A DNA stretch of 64,000 nucleotides from an uncultured Fibrobacter sp. GTDB taxonomy: Bacteria; Fibrobacterota; Fibrobacteria; Fibrobacterales; Fibrobacteraceae. This document shows, one piece after another, positions 44,476 to 53,589 of the stretch. The notes beneath the pieces were generated by a model, which was not told the DNA's origin, searched no databases, and saw only the letters and a program-made list of their open reading frames with translations. Made by a program: the position numbers and the translations under genes. The stretch spans positions 1-64,000 of the forward strand of contig OMSO01000003.1 of the NCBI GenBank assembly GCA_900313675.1, read 5' to 3'. Every line of letters starts with the position of its first letter. Position 1 is the first letter of the stretch.

Positions 44476-45552
44476 ATGAAAAAAGAAAGGCTACGGGGAG
44501 TGAATTTGGGTGGCTGGTTCAGTCAGGTAGACTGTATCGAAGAAAAGGACCCTGTAGGTTTTCCGGGACTCGTGCCCCACATCAAGACTTTCCTCGGGGT
44601 GGAAGACTTCAAGCGCATCCGCGAGGCGGGGTTCAACCACGTGCGCCTGCCCGTGGACTACTTCAACCTTTTCGAGACCGACGATGCCAGCAAGCCAAAC
44701 GAAGAAGTGTTCGGCCTTCTGGACAAGGCCCTCAAAGAAATCCAGGCCGCAGACCTGGACGTGATTCTGGACCTGCACAAGTGCCCCGGTCATGACTTTC
44801 ACCTGGGATGCTCTACGGAACAGGCCTTCTTTGCAGACCCAGCCGCCCGTAAAAAGACCTGCGACATCTGGGCCTACATGGCCGAACGCTACAGCGGCGA
44901 GTCCCGCGTGATGATGGAACTTTTGAACGAACCCGCCGGAAGCGATTCCAAGGTATGGGACAAGGTGAAAGACGAAATCTTTTGGGCTATCCGCAAGCAC
45001 GCTCCCAAGAACACCATCGTGGTGGGCAGCAACAAGTGGAACAGCGCCAAGGAATTCGAGTTCCTGACTCCCATGGACGACGACAACGCCATTTACAGTT
45101 TCCACACCTACACTCCGGTGACGTTCACCCACCAGGGGGCTGCCTGGATCCAGGACCCGTTCTTCCACATTGAACGCCCTTGGCCGGGCGACTATGCCGC
45201 TCCCGAAGCAGACGCCACCACGCGCCTGAACGTGGAATACGGCAAGTGGGACAAGGCCCGCCTGCAGGCGAGCATCCAGAACGCTCTGGATTTCCGCGCC
45301 AAGTACGACCTGCCGGTAAGTTGCAACGAGTTCGGCGTGTACGTGCAGGTACCCCGTCAATACCAGCTTGCCTGGATGCGGGATTTCCTCGACATTCTGC
45401 GTGAAGCCGACGTGGGCTTTAGCTACTGGAACTACAAGAACCTTGACTTTGGCCTGGTGTCGAAGGGCGAGTCGCTGCACAACAACCTTGCGCAGTACAA
45501 CAACCCGGAACGCCTGGACAAGGAACTGATGGAGATGCTTGCCCGCGGGTAG
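44476..45552 (+). CDS. intracellular GH5 family glycoside hydrolase
   Basis: 358 residues with no signal peptide. The (beta/alpha)8 GH5 signatures are clear: LRGVNLGGWF, NHVRLPVDY, ILDLHKCPGHD, the acid/base Glu in MELLNEPAG, YSFHTYTP and the nucleophile Glu in SCNEFGVY, then FSYWNYKN. The pattern resembles the exo-glucanase-like end of GH5. Cytosolic placement suggests it trims imported cello- or gluco-oligosaccharides rather than attacking fibre. The Shine-Dalgarno is weak (GAGC), so coupling to the small gene upstream is possible. Confidence 0.93.
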   Translation: MKKERLRGVNLGGWFSQVDCIEEKDPVGFPGLVPHIKTFLGVEDFKRIREAGFNHVRLPVDYFNLFETDDASKPNEEVFGLLDKALKEIQAADLDVILDLHKCPGHDFHLGCSTEQAFFADPAARKKTCDIWAYMAERYSGESRVMMELLNEPAGSDSKVWDKVKDEIFWAIRKHAPKNTIVVGSNKWNSAKEFEFLTPMDDDNAIYSFHTYTPVTFTHQGAAWIQDPFFHIERPWPGDYAAPEADATTRLNVEYGKWDKARLQASIQNALDFRAKYDLPVSCNEFGVYVQVPRQYQLAWMRDFLDILREADVGFSYWNYKNLDFGLVSKGESLHNNLAQYNNPERLDKELMEMLARG

Positions 45553-45584
45553 CTAAGAATAAACGAAATCGTCTTAATCAAGAA

Positions 45585-46358
45585 TTAGACAATCAAATCT
45601 ACGACTAGGTAGATCGCAAGAGCGATGCTACAGACGCTGATGAAGTTCTCGATGAACTTGTTGCCTTTTTTGCGCTGCAAAAAACTGCCGCAATAGCCGC
45701 CGAACCAGGCTCCTACCGCCATGATGATGGCGATGGGCCAGTCGATCTTGCCCGCGAGTCCGAGAGCGATGGTGCTCATGCAGAGGAACACGGTGGTGAG
45801 GGCGTTCTTGAGGGCGTTCACGTGGATAGGGTCGAGGCCGGTGTACCGCGTGAGGCTGAAAATCTGGACAAAGCCAACTCCCACCTGGACGATGCAGCCA
45901 TAGATGGCCACACAGCAAAAACCCAAGGCTCCCTTCCAGGTGAGTTTTTCGGGAGGGGTTGCGGGGGGCTTGCCGAAGATGTCTTTACGGAGGCGGCTCA
46001 TGACCACCACGAGGCAGATGACTGCGGCGAGGATGGCCTGGAAAGCCTTGTCGCCGATGCGAACCAGGAAGAGGATGCCGATGCAGGCCCCGACGATGGT
46101 GGGAATCAACAACTGGAAGAAAATTTTCTTGTTGAGGTAGCCGTGACGGGCGAGGCTTGCCACGGAACTGATGTTGCCGATGATGAGACCGATGCGGTTG
46201 GTGCCGTTTGCCACCGTGGCGGGCATGCCAAGGAATATCATAATGGGCAAACTCAGGGTGCTTCCGCCCCCTGCGATGCTGTTGATGAGGCTAACGATTG
46301 CGCCGAGCACGAAAAAAGCGGGATACTGGCCGTATTCCCACCAGGTGGCGTCCATCAT
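45585..46358 (-). CDS. TauE/SafE family membrane transporter
   Basis: 257 residues with about eight hydrophobic helices. Diagnostic: SLINSIAGGGSTLSLPIMIFLG, ANGTNRIGLIIGN and GAWFGGYCGSFLQRK. The family exports sulfite, sulfoacetate or related organosulfur anions; the substrate here is unknown. Its start overlaps the stop of the upstream lipoprotein gene by four bases (ATGA). Third gene of the penicillin-binding protein operon. Confidence 0.92.
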   Translation of the reverse strand: MMDATWWEYGQYPAFFVLGAIVSLINSIAGGGSTLSLPIMIFLGMPATVANGTNRIGLIIGNISSVASLARHGYLNKKIFFQLLIPTIVGACIGILFLVRIGDKAFQAILAAVICLVVVMSRLRKDIFGKPPATPPEKLTWKGALGFCCVAIYGCIVQVGVGFVQIFSLTRYTGLDPIHVNALKNALTTVFLCMSTIALGLAGKIDWPIAIIMAVGAWFGGYCGSFLQRKKGNKFIENFISVCSIALAIYLVVDLIV

Positions 46359-47665
46359 TTGGCAAATTCCTTTTTCAGAAATTCCATATTGTCAAGAACC
46401 TTCTGCTTTTGGCTATAGTCGGGGTATTCCACCAGGCAGTTGTCCAGGGAATCGATGGCGTCCTTGAGCAGGGACTTTTTGTTCTGTTCATCTTTCTGCT
46501 TTTGGGACTTGGTGAACAGCTGGCTTGTCACCTTGCGCTGCTTGTTGCAGTAGGCGTCGGCCAGGGCGTTGTATTTTTCGAGGGCCTGTTGGCGCAAGTT
46601 GCTGAACATTAACTTGTTCAAAAGTTCCTTGGCCTGGGGGAATTTTTCTTGACGGGTCAGGGTGTCGGCCTGGGCGAGGGCCTGGGCGGGGTCGTGCTTT
46701 GCCCAATAATCCTTGGCCACGGAATCGGCGACGGCGGCAAGTTCTGCGATTCTTGCGGCGAGGGCTACGGTCTGCAGGGAATCTTCGAAGTCCCGGTAGC
46801 GCAACTGGAACTCTTTCAGCTTTGCCTGTGCCGCATTGAATTCGGCATGGCTTTCGGCAAGAACCCTGATTTCGGAAAGTTCGCGACGGGCCTTTTGCAG
46901 AGTGTTGGTGTAAGCCAGCTTTTTCTGTTCGCCAGCCCATACCACTAGAGAGTCGCCAGGAGCGAGGGCAATGAGGCTGTCGGCGGTTTCGGCCACGAGG
47001 CTGTAGGCGGACTGGGCCCGGTTCATGTTCTGGATTTTAAGGACCATGGGGTCGAACTGCTTGGACTTTTCGGCGCGGGTCTTGCCGAACTCGTTGAGCA
47101 GGGAATCGGCGCGACGCTCCCACTGGAGCCAGAGGGGCTTGATGACGCGGAAACGCTCCAGGTAGGCGGTGGCGGAATCCGTGTAGCCTGCACGGTACAG
47201 GGAGTCGGCGAAGGCGAAGACCTCATCGACCAGGGCAGGGAACGCCATGTAGGGGTCCAGAGGCCGCGACGCTGTTTCGGCGGGCTGGTTCATGTTCTGA
47301 GAGCCGGTTTGATCTGCGCCGAACTGGGCAGACGATGTTTCTACCCCGGGGATGTTCTCGGGCGTGGAGAGACGGTAATTGTCCAGCTGCTGGGAGTTGA
47401 ACATGACAGCGGACTGCTGAGCCGCCTGTTGTCCGGAAGGTCTCGATTCAGTTGAGGAAGGTGCGGACGCCTCGGACGAAGGTTGCTCCGTCGCAGCGGC
47501 CGGTGCGGACGCTTCCAAAGCAGGTGCAGGCGTTTCTGATGCTTGCGAGGACGGTGCAGATGCAGGCGAGGAAGGCCCATTCTCAGGCGAGGACGGTGCC
47601 GGGGCCGTTCCTGCGCAGGCGGCAAGGAGCGAGAGAAAAAGAGCAGATGCAAGCAGTCGTTTCAT
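46355..47665 (-). CDS. Ala/Pro/Ser-rich lipoprotein with long coiled-coil region
   Basis: About 436 residues from the ATG at 47665. The lipoprotein signal MKRLLASALFLSLLAAC is followed by a low-complexity Pro/Ala/Ser/Glu stretch (~20-90), then a mostly helical domain with coiled-coil or TPR-like character (~130-436). Not recognised. It lies 18 bases after a penicillin-binding protein gene and is translationally coupled to the TauE gene. It may act in envelope assembly, perhaps as a factor of the penicillin-binding protein (LpoA-like role, inference only). Confidence 0.8.
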   Translation of the reverse strand: MKRLLASALFLSLLAACAGTAPAPSSPENGPSSPASAPSSQASETPAPALEASAPAAATEQPSSEASAPSSTESRPSGQQAAQQSAVMFNSQQLDNYRLSTPENIPGVETSSAQFGADQTGSQNMNQPAETASRPLDPYMAFPALVDEVFAFADSLYRAGYTDSATAYLERFRVIKPLWLQWERRADSLLNEFGKTRAEKSKQFDPMVLKIQNMNRAQSAYSLVAETADSLIALAPGDSLVVWAGEQKKLAYTNTLQKARRELSEIRVLAESHAEFNAAQAKLKEFQLRYRDFEDSLQTVALAARIAELAAVADSVAKDYWAKHDPAQALAQADTLTRQEKFPQAKELLNKLMFSNLRQQALEKYNALADAYCNKQRKVTSQLFTKSQKQKDEQNKKSLLKDAIDSLDNCLVEYPDYSQKQKVLDNMEFLKKEFAK

Positions 47666-47683
47666 AGTCAAATTTCTCGGTTT

Positions 47684-50600
47684 TTATTCCCCGGCTTCCA
47701 GCGGGACGAAGGCGTTGTTTCCGTCCAGGTCGGCAGGCAAATCCCAGTCGTCGTCCTTGGGCATGGCGACAGGAGCGGGGGCTACCGGAGGTTGCTCCGT
47801 CGCAGCGGCTGGAGCTTGAACGCCGGACGGTTCTGCGACCGCCCCGGATTGCGCAGGTGCGGCCGAAGCTTCGGTCTGTGCAGCCTCGCCGTCTTCGACG
47901 GGGACGATGGAAAGCTCCGGCGTGGGTGCAGACTCTGCAGAGGCAGTGCTGTCTGTGGCGGCCTCGGCAACGGCGGCCCTGAAACCGGGAACCTCCAGCC
48001 ACGGGAGGGTGCGGCCTGCAGAAGCTTCGGATTCCGGAAGGACAAAGCCCGTCATGGGGTCCACCTTCAGCTCGCCACGCTCGTTAGGCAGCACCAGCGG
48101 GACCTCGCCCGTGGCCAGCATGGAAATGTCAAAAAAGTCGATGTGCTCGGGAATGCCCTGAATGTCGATTTCTTCTTTGGCGAAGGCCGCCCATTGCGGC
48201 AGGCCACCCGATGCACCTGCGATGCGGGTGCGTCCCGACTTTAGCGGTTTGTTGTCGTCAAAGCCCACGTAGCTTCCGATAGCCACTACGGAATCTAACG
48301 CAATGCCGTTCTGTTCTGTCACGTAAGTGGGGAGCGCTCCCATGAAGGCCACGTTGCGGTAATCGTTGGTAGTACCCGTCTTGCCCATCACCGGGAAACG
48401 AAGCGTAGTGGAACGGTCTTCGCTTGAAACGGAAAGGTTTGCCACCTGGCTCCTGGCCGTACCGTTGGTGAACACGGAGCGAAGCATCACCGCCATCTGG
48501 GAAGTAACTGTATCAGAAAGCACCTGCTTGGCTTCTACCTCGTTCTTGAAAATCACGCGACCGTCACGATTCTTGATTTCCTTGATAAAGCATGGGTCGG
48601 CCCAGTCGGCATCCAGGCACTTGTAAACCTTCCCGGTGAGCAAGGTCTGGTAGGCCGTGGTGATTTCGCCAAGAGTAATCTCGTTTACGCCCAGGGGCAT
48701 GCTGAATACTTTTTGCAGTTTCTGATGAATGCCGATTTCGTTTGCGAAGCGGGCGTATTCTGCCATGGAAAGCGCCCTGCGGAAATCGGGCCAGTAACGG
48801 AGCTGGCTCAATTCCAGGTAATCCTTTTCGGAATCTACGGGCTCCATCATGGTGGTGAGCCGCTTGAAATCGGCCAGGCTGAAATTCGGGAAAAGCGTCA
48901 CCGAATCCATGGGCGGGAGCGTGGCCTCTACATCGGGGTCCAGGCTCTTGGCTTCGCGGGCACGCAAAATTTCGGCGTAGTTCTTGTAGTTGTGGTTCAG
49001 GTACTTGATGAGGGTTTCGTCTTTCTTGGCCTGCTTGACGCCTATATCCGTAAAGGTTCCGTAGCGCAAGTTCAGCACCGCACGAGCGCGGGCGGACTTG
49101 CCTTCTAGCCTGTAGCGCTCTGCAAGAGCATCGCGGGCGCGGGTGAACTCGATTTCCCGCTTGGATTCTTCTTTCAGGGTGAGGCCGAACTTGTCACGAA
49201 GCCGCTCAAAATATTCCTTGCGTTCTTCGTCGGCATCTTGGGCAAAGCCGTTCTGGGCCGCCACTTCGGCAAACTCGCTACTGTCCAGCTTGTCTAGCAA
49301 GTGTTCCAACAGCCAAATGCTGGCGATGTTTTCGGAACGGGTGGTAGCCCAGGCGATGGTCACCACGTCGCCCTTGTTCTTGTGGTCGGGCCGGGGGAAA
49401 TAGAACTGGTTCACGTACTGGAACACGTTGAACTCGTTTTCCAGCTCGTCCATATAGTTCCAGTGGTGTTGCAGGGCCAGCGCATAGAGCAGGGGTTTCC
49501 AGCTAGAACCAAGCTGACGAACCGCCTTGAAGCTACGGTCATAACCCGTGTTGTGGAAACCGCCCTGGCTTGCAAGCACCATGCCGTTCTGGATAGCCAC
49601 GAGACCGCCCTGCAGCACCGGTTCTGTTTCGATCTTGCAGGGGGCGTAGCCCTCGATCTTGTTTTCGTCCAGCACGCTCACCAGAAGGATGGCTCCCGGT
49701 TTCAGCTGGGAGGCCAGAATCTTGTTCACGTCGCCGCCCACCTGGGCTGCAAATTCCTTGACCGCGGCCTCCGTGACGACACCCTTCAACTGGCCAAAGT
49801 CCAGCTTCAGGGATTTCAGCTTGCCCTTGTCGTCGTAGAAAACGCTATCTACGGCACCGTAAAGGTAATCGCCCTTGCGGGCACTCTGGGCCCGATTTGC
49901 AAACTGGGCCTTGGGGAGCACGAACCCGCCCAACTGCATCTGGAGGTTGCTGATATTGTTCTGCAGGGCACGCTTCGCCGCGTCCTGGCTCCGAGCATCC
50001 AGCGTGGTCACGATTTCCAGCTGGGCCTTGCGCCAGTCGTCGATTCCTTCGCCCTCGAAAAGTTCCTTGAAATATTCGCTGTCCAGGCGCTCTTCCAGCC
50101 GCTCCAGCGTGGTGCTCATGCTGAAGCGGAAATTCCCGTGGTTGAATTCCAGCGGACTCGCGAGGGCCTTGTCCATGTCCTCTTGCTCAATGTAGCCTTC
50201 TTCTACCATGCGGCCAAGCACGTATTGCAGGCGTTCTGCTCCGCGGGCAATGGCCCGGTCACGGCGTTCCTTGTTGCGCTGGATAAAGGGGTCGTAGTTG
50301 AAGGGGCCCTTCACGGAGCCTGCGATAAAGGCACATTCGGCCAGGGTCAGGTCCTTCAGTTCCTTGTTGAAGAAATACTGGGCGGCAATGGCAACTCCCT
50401 TGCCCGTGCCCGAAACGTGGAACTGGTTCAGGTAGAACTCTAGGATTTCTTCCTTGGAAAAATGCTTTTCCATGCGGAGCGCGTTGATCAGTTCCTTGCC
50501 CTTTTCCTTGACAGAACGTTCCTCGCGGCCAAAGATGTTCTTGACCGCCTGCTGAGTGAGGGTGGAGCCGCCCTGCCGCATGTGCCCGCTTTTCAGGTTC

Positions 50601-50950
50601 GAGACCATGGCGCGGGTAAAGCCGTACAGGCTGAAACCGTCGTGGTTCCAGTAGCCCGCGTCTTCGGCGGCCACCAGGGCGTTCACGATGTTCACGGGGA
50701 TGTCGCCGTAGGGCACATACACGCGGTGGTTGGCGTCGAAAAATGCCCCCAGGAGATTGTCACCGTCGCGGTAGAACACACGGGTCTCGCCGGAGAGCAC
50801 CTGCAGGATAGTCTTGCGGTTGAACTGGTTGTCGGGGTCCTTTTCGGGCAGAATCTTGAAAACGACAATGTAGAGGGGGATGCAGCAGATGAGGCCCACC
50901 AGGGCAAATGCCGCCATAATCTTGAGTAATTTTATTAGAAGCCGCATCAT
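47684..50950 (-). CDS. bifunctional penicillin-binding protein 1A-like (GT51 and transpeptidase)
   Basis: 1088 residues with one N-terminal membrane anchor (MAAFALVGLICCIPLYIVVF). The GT51 domain (~60-240) has EDAGYWNHDGFS, RQGGSTLTQQAVKN and KEEILEFYLNQ, with the usual two catalytic Glu. The transpeptidase domain (~430-960) has SxxK (GSSWKPLL), SxN (RSENIAS) and KTG (GKTGTTND). A Pro/Ala-rich tail (~1000-1088) ends the protein and shares a 21-base identical stretch with the next gene. It polymerises and cross-links peptidoglycan. The start is uncertain: two adjacent ATGs overlap a TATAAT, and an ATG at 50917 is possible. An in-frame helix-rich insert lies between SxN and KTG (~560-760). Confidence 0.94.
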   Translation of the reverse strand: MMRLLIKLLKIMAAFALVGLICCIPLYIVVFKILPEKDPDNQFNRKTILQVLSGETRVFYRDGDNLLGAFFDANHRVYVPYGDIPVNIVNALVAAEDAGYWNHDGFSLYGFTRAMVSNLKSGHMRQGGSTLTQQAVKNIFGREERSVKEKGKELINALRMEKHFSKEEILEFYLNQFHVSGTGKGVAIAAQYFFNKELKDLTLAECAFIAGSVKGPFNYDPFIQRNKERRDRAIARGAERLQYVLGRMVEEGYIEQEDMDKALASPLEFNHGNFRFSMSTTLERLEERLDSEYFKELFEGEGIDDWRKAQLEIVTTLDARSQDAAKRALQNNISNLQMQLGGFVLPKAQFANRAQSARKGDYLYGAVDSVFYDDKGKLKSLKLDFGQLKGVVTEAAVKEFAAQVGGDVNKILASQLKPGAILLVSVLDENKIEGYAPCKIETEPVLQGGLVAIQNGMVLASQGGFHNTGYDRSFKAVRQLGSSWKPLLYALALQHHWNYMDELENEFNVFQYVNQFYFPRPDHKNKGDVVTIAWATTRSENIASIWLLEHLLDKLDSSEFAEVAAQNGFAQDADEERKEYFERLRDKFGLTLKEESKREIEFTRARDALAERYRLEGKSARARAVLNLRYGTFTDIGVKQAKKDETLIKYLNHNYKNYAEILRAREAKSLDPDVEATLPPMDSVTLFPNFSLADFKRLTTMMEPVDSEKDYLELSQLRYWPDFRRALSMAEYARFANEIGIHQKLQKVFSMPLGVNEITLGEITTAYQTLLTGKVYKCLDADWADPCFIKEIKNRDGRVIFKNEVEAKQVLSDTVTSQMAVMLRSVFTNGTARSQVANLSVSSEDRSTTLRFPVMGKTGTTNDYRNVAFMGALPTYVTEQNGIALDSVVAIGSYVGFDDNKPLKSGRTRIAGASGGLPQWAAFAKEEIDIQGIPEHIDFFDISMLATGEVPLVLPNERGELKVDPMTGFVLPESEASAGRTLPWLEVPGFRAAVAEAATDSTASAESAPTPELSIVPVEDGEAAQTEASAAPAQSGAVAEPSGVQAPAAATEQPPVAPAPVAMPKDDDWDLPADLDGNNAFVPLEAGE

Positions 50951-51052
50951 TATAGCCGCAATTTAGCTTTTTTGGCGGGCTTTTTTGGGCAATTTTGGGC
51001 ATTCACCCTTGAAAAACTGCGGATTTTTATGTAAAATTGGAGTCCCCGAGAT

Positions 51053-51141
51053 GGGAAGGTGGCCGAGCTGGCCGAAGGCGCGTCCCTGCTAAGGACGTAT
51101 AGGACTTAATCCTATCGCGAGTTCGAATCTCGCCCTTCCCG
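51053..51141 (+). tRNA. tRNA-Ser (anticodon GCT)
   Basis: An 89-base cloverleaf with acceptor GGGAAGG/CCTTCCC, D-arm, anticodon loop CTGCTAA, a long class II variable arm and T-arm GCGAG-TTCGAAT-CTCGC. Discriminator G; no encoded CCA. It reads AGC/AGT codons. Confidence 0.97.
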
Positions 51142-51144
51142 CTG

Positions 51145-51186
51145 AAAGCCCCGGACTTGAGAAATCAGGCCCGGGGTTTTCTTTTT
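51145..51186 (+). terminator. terminator after tRNA-Ser
   Basis: AAAGCCCCGG pairs with CCGGGGTTTT across a 16-base loop, followed by CTTTTT. Confidence 0.8.
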
Positions 51187-51221
51187 GGGAGCGAATGCGC
51201 GGGCTTTTTCGCGAACTTTCC

Positions 51222-51229
51222 TATATTTT
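51222..51229 (+). promoter_or_regulatory. -7-like box TATATTTT
   Basis: Ends four bases before the rpe ATG at 51234; no Shine-Dalgarno. Confidence 0.5.
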
Positions 51230-51233
51230 GGGC

Positions 51234-51887
51234 ATGAGTCTAAAGCAAATTATCGCTCCCAGCGTGTTGAACGCGAACTTTTTGGAACTGGGCAAGGGCC
51301 TGAACGCCATCGAGAACGGCGGCGCGGGTCTTGTGCACCTGGACATCATGGACGGACACTTTGTGCCCAACATCAGCTTTGGTCCGGGCATTTCGGCCTG
51401 CGTGGGTAAGGGTACCAAGCTCCCGCTGGATTGTCACCTGATGATCGAGAATCCCGAAAAGTACGTGGGCGAATTTGCGAAGGCGGGGGCAAGCATCATC
51501 AGCGTGCACGCCGAGACCACCAACCACCTGGACCGCTTGCTGCACCAGATAAAGGAACTTGGCGTAAAGCCCGCCGTGGCCATCAACCCGGCAACTCCCC
51601 TGGAAAGCATCAAGTGGGTGCTGGACATCGTGGATATGGTGCTCATCATGTCGGTGAACCCCGGCTTTGGCGGCCAGAGCCTGATTCCCTATTGCCTGGA
51701 CAAGATCCGCGAACTGCGCCAGCTGAAGCCGGAACTGGATATCCAGATTGACGGCGGCGTAAAGCTGGACAACATTCTCGCCTGCAAGGAAGCGGGTGCC
51801 AACGTGTTCGTGGTGGGTAGCGCCATCTTCGGCACCGCCGACCCCGAGGCCACCTGCCGGGAATTCGTGAAGAAAGTTTCTGTGTAA
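51234..51887 (+). CDS. rpe: ribulose-phosphate 3-epimerase
   Basis: 217 residues from the ATG at 51234. The start MSLKQIIAPSVLNANFLELG is standard; the longer frame would include the promoter. Catalytic and metal residues are present: the Asp in HLDIMDGHFVPN, LDCHLMIENP, ISVHAE, MVLIMSVNPGFGGQ and DIQIDGGVKLDN, ending in FVVGSAIFG. It interconverts ribulose 5-phosphate and xylulose 5-phosphate in the pentose phosphate pathway. Probably leaderless. The TolC-family gene follows 36 bases later and may be partly co-transcribed. Confidence 0.97.
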   Translation: MSLKQIIAPSVLNANFLELGKGLNAIENGGAGLVHLDIMDGHFVPNISFGPGISACVGKGTKLPLDCHLMIENPEKYVGEFAKAGASIISVHAETTNHLDRLLHQIKELGVKPAVAINPATPLESIKWVLDIVDMVLIMSVNPGFGGQSLIPYCLDKIRELRQLKPELDIQIDGGVKLDNILACKEAGANVFVVGSAIFGTADPEATCREFVKKVSV

Positions 51888-51923
51888 GAGCAACCCACTG
51901 CCCTTAAAAAGCATCTAAAGGTC

Positions 51924-53219
51924 ATGAATATCACGAAAGCCTCCTTGTTTGGGATTTTAGCGGCAGCGACATTTTTGCATGCCGGTACGTCTTGGACTTT
52001 GGAGGCCTGCCTCAAGCAGGCGGCAGAAAAGAGCCTTTCGCTGGAGACGGCTAAGCTTCGGGAGCAGCAGGCTCAGGTAAATGTCAAGCAGGCAAAAATC
52101 GGGCATTACCCCACGGTTTCGGCCAGTATCCAGAATACCCTTTACGACCACCCCTTTGTAGATCAAGAAGACCATTACCGCCTGAATCTGGGTTTGAACG
52201 GCTCCGTGACCCTGTGGGACGGTGGCGCTACCAGCTTGAACGTAGAGGCCAAGGAACTGAGCCGGGAGGCGGCGGAACTTTCTACCCTGCAGACCAAACG
52301 CACCGTACAAGAAAACGTGCTGAACGCCTACATGAGCCTGCTTCTGGCCAAGGAAAATCTGCGGACGGCGGATTACGCGGTAGAAGTGGCCCAGGCGGAA
52401 TTCGAATACTTTACGAACCTCTATGGGGTAGGCTCCGTGACCAAGAAGGACCTGACCCAGTCCGAGGCCAGCGTGCTCCAGAAACAGGCGGCAAAGATTA
52501 CGGCCGAACTGAAGGTCTCTACCGCAAGGACCACGCTCCGGCAGCTGCTGGAACTGCCCGAGACCGAAGAGTTCGACGTGTCCGCTCCCGAAATCAGCAT
52601 GAACAATCCGGATTCCTTGCCGCCCCTGCCGGAATACGGCGAGCTGCAGGCCCGCATCAGGGCTGCACATCCGGGACTCAAGTCCGACAGTATTTCTGTG
52701 AAGGCCGCCCAGAAGAACACCAAGGTGGCGGGCAAGAACAGCTCTATCTCCGTGACCCTGGGGGCAAATTCCAGCACAGGCTTGCAAGCCTGGGAATCCA
52801 AGGGCTACAAGAACCAGCTCAAGTATGGCTGGCAGAACTCCTTGACCCTCGGGATTAACATTCCCATCATTGACGCGGGGGCTACCGCCAACAAGGTGCT
52901 GCTGGCCCAGGTGAACGAGGCGGAGACCCAGGTTGGCCTGCAGGAGACGGCAAAGAACCTTGAAAACAACATCGAGAAGCTTTACCTGAACGCCCTTAGC
53001 GCCGATCTGCAGTGGAAAGCTGCCGTCTTGCAGGTGGCCGCCGAGCAGGAGGCCCTGAAGGTGGCCGAAGAGCAGCGCAGGCTGGGGGCGCTGACCTACA
53101 CCGACTACCTGAATCAGAAAAACAGCCTAGAGTCGGCCCAGGTCGCCCTGAACAACGCCAAGTACACGAGCCTCCTTTCCCGCAAGCTTCTGGACCTGTA
53201 CCAGGGCCTGCTGGACTAA
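51924..53219 (+). CDS. TolC family outer-membrane efflux protein
   Basis: 431 residues, within the family range. Shine-Dalgarno AAAGG. Signal peptide MNITKASLFGILAAATFLHA. Two OEP repeats: LEACLKQAAEKSLSLETAKL opens the first, long helices with Gln/Ala/Glu follow, and SLTLGINIPIIDAGATANKV begins the last segment of the second, ending ALTYTDYLNQKNSLESAQ. It would form a trimeric channel for type I or MacAB-like export. No adaptor is adjacent; the MacB-like pair at 20-22 kb is a possible partner. Confidence 0.93.
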   Translation: MNITKASLFGILAAATFLHAGTSWTLEACLKQAAEKSLSLETAKLREQQAQVNVKQAKIGHYPTVSASIQNTLYDHPFVDQEDHYRLNLGLNGSVTLWDGGATSLNVEAKELSREAAELSTLQTKRTVQENVLNAYMSLLLAKENLRTADYAVEVAQAEFEYFTNLYGVGSVTKKDLTQSEASVLQKQAAKITAELKVSTARTTLRQLLELPETEEFDVSAPEISMNNPDSLPPLPEYGELQARIRAAHPGLKSDSISVKAAQKNTKVAGKNSSISVTLGANSSTGLQAWESKGYKNQLKYGWQNSLTLGINIPIIDAGATANKVLLAQVNEAETQVGLQETAKNLENNIEKLYLNALSADLQWKAAVLQVAAEQEALKVAEEQRRLGALTYTDYLNQKNSLESAQVALNNAKYTSLLSRKLLDLYQGLLD

Positions 53220-53248
53220 TCCAACCTATTTATCACCGCACCCTTCAT

Positions 53249-53277
53249 TTGTCATCCCCGCGAAGGCGGGGATCTCC
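53249..53277. repeat. dispersed palindromic element, copy 9
   Basis: TGTCATCCCCGC-GAAG-GCGGGGATC, directly after the TolC-family gene. Confidence 0.8.
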
Positions 53278-53306
53278 TTTTCTCGCCTGCTTAAAAACAA
53301 AACGTC

Positions 53307-53341
53307 CCCCTGTTTCCTGTGTGAAACAGGGGTGTTTCTTA
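53307..53341 (+). terminator. terminator after TolC-family gene
   Basis: A ten-pair stem (CCCCTGTTTC with GAAACAGGGG), loop CTGTGT, followed by TGTTTCTT. Confidence 0.75.
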
Positions 53342-53359
53342 TTGAAAGGAATGTCCGCA

Positions 53360-53413
53360 TTGTCATCCCCGCGACCTGTGGTGAGCGAAGTCGAACCAAG
53401 GCGGGGATCTCCC
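53360..53413. repeat. dispersed palindromic element, long form, copy 10
   Basis: TCATCCCCGC and GCGGGGATC arms with a middle of about 27 bases. It is the sister of the in-frame copy at 15010-15057, with about four differences. Confidence 0.8.
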
Positions 53414-53488
53414 ATTTTTACCCCAAAAACGCCGTTTTTTGCCGTTTCATGGCCATTTTTTCCGAATGGGTGTCGTCTTCTGCAAAAG

Positions 53489-53506
53489 TTGGCACGGCCT
53501 TTGCAT
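53489..53506 (+). promoter_or_regulatory. sigma-54 (RpoN) promoter of hsp20
   Basis: TTGGCACGGCCTTTGCAT matches the -24/-12 consensus TTGGCACG-N4-TTGCA. The invariant GG and GC are ten bases apart. The predicted start is near 53516, about 75 bases before the hsp20 ATG. Confidence 0.75.
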
Positions 53507-53589
53507 ATAGGAGTGTGAAAACAAAAAACGGGTTCCCGGCCAAGGCAAACCGCCAAGGCCAGGGATCCACAACCAGTGAGGTTAAAATT

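Noticed and set aside
51053-51141. tRNA-Ser as the insertion site of the dynamin island
   Set aside because: Housekeeping genes (rpe, lysA) and others lie between, no integrase is present, and I see no repeated tRNA 3' end near 56 kb.
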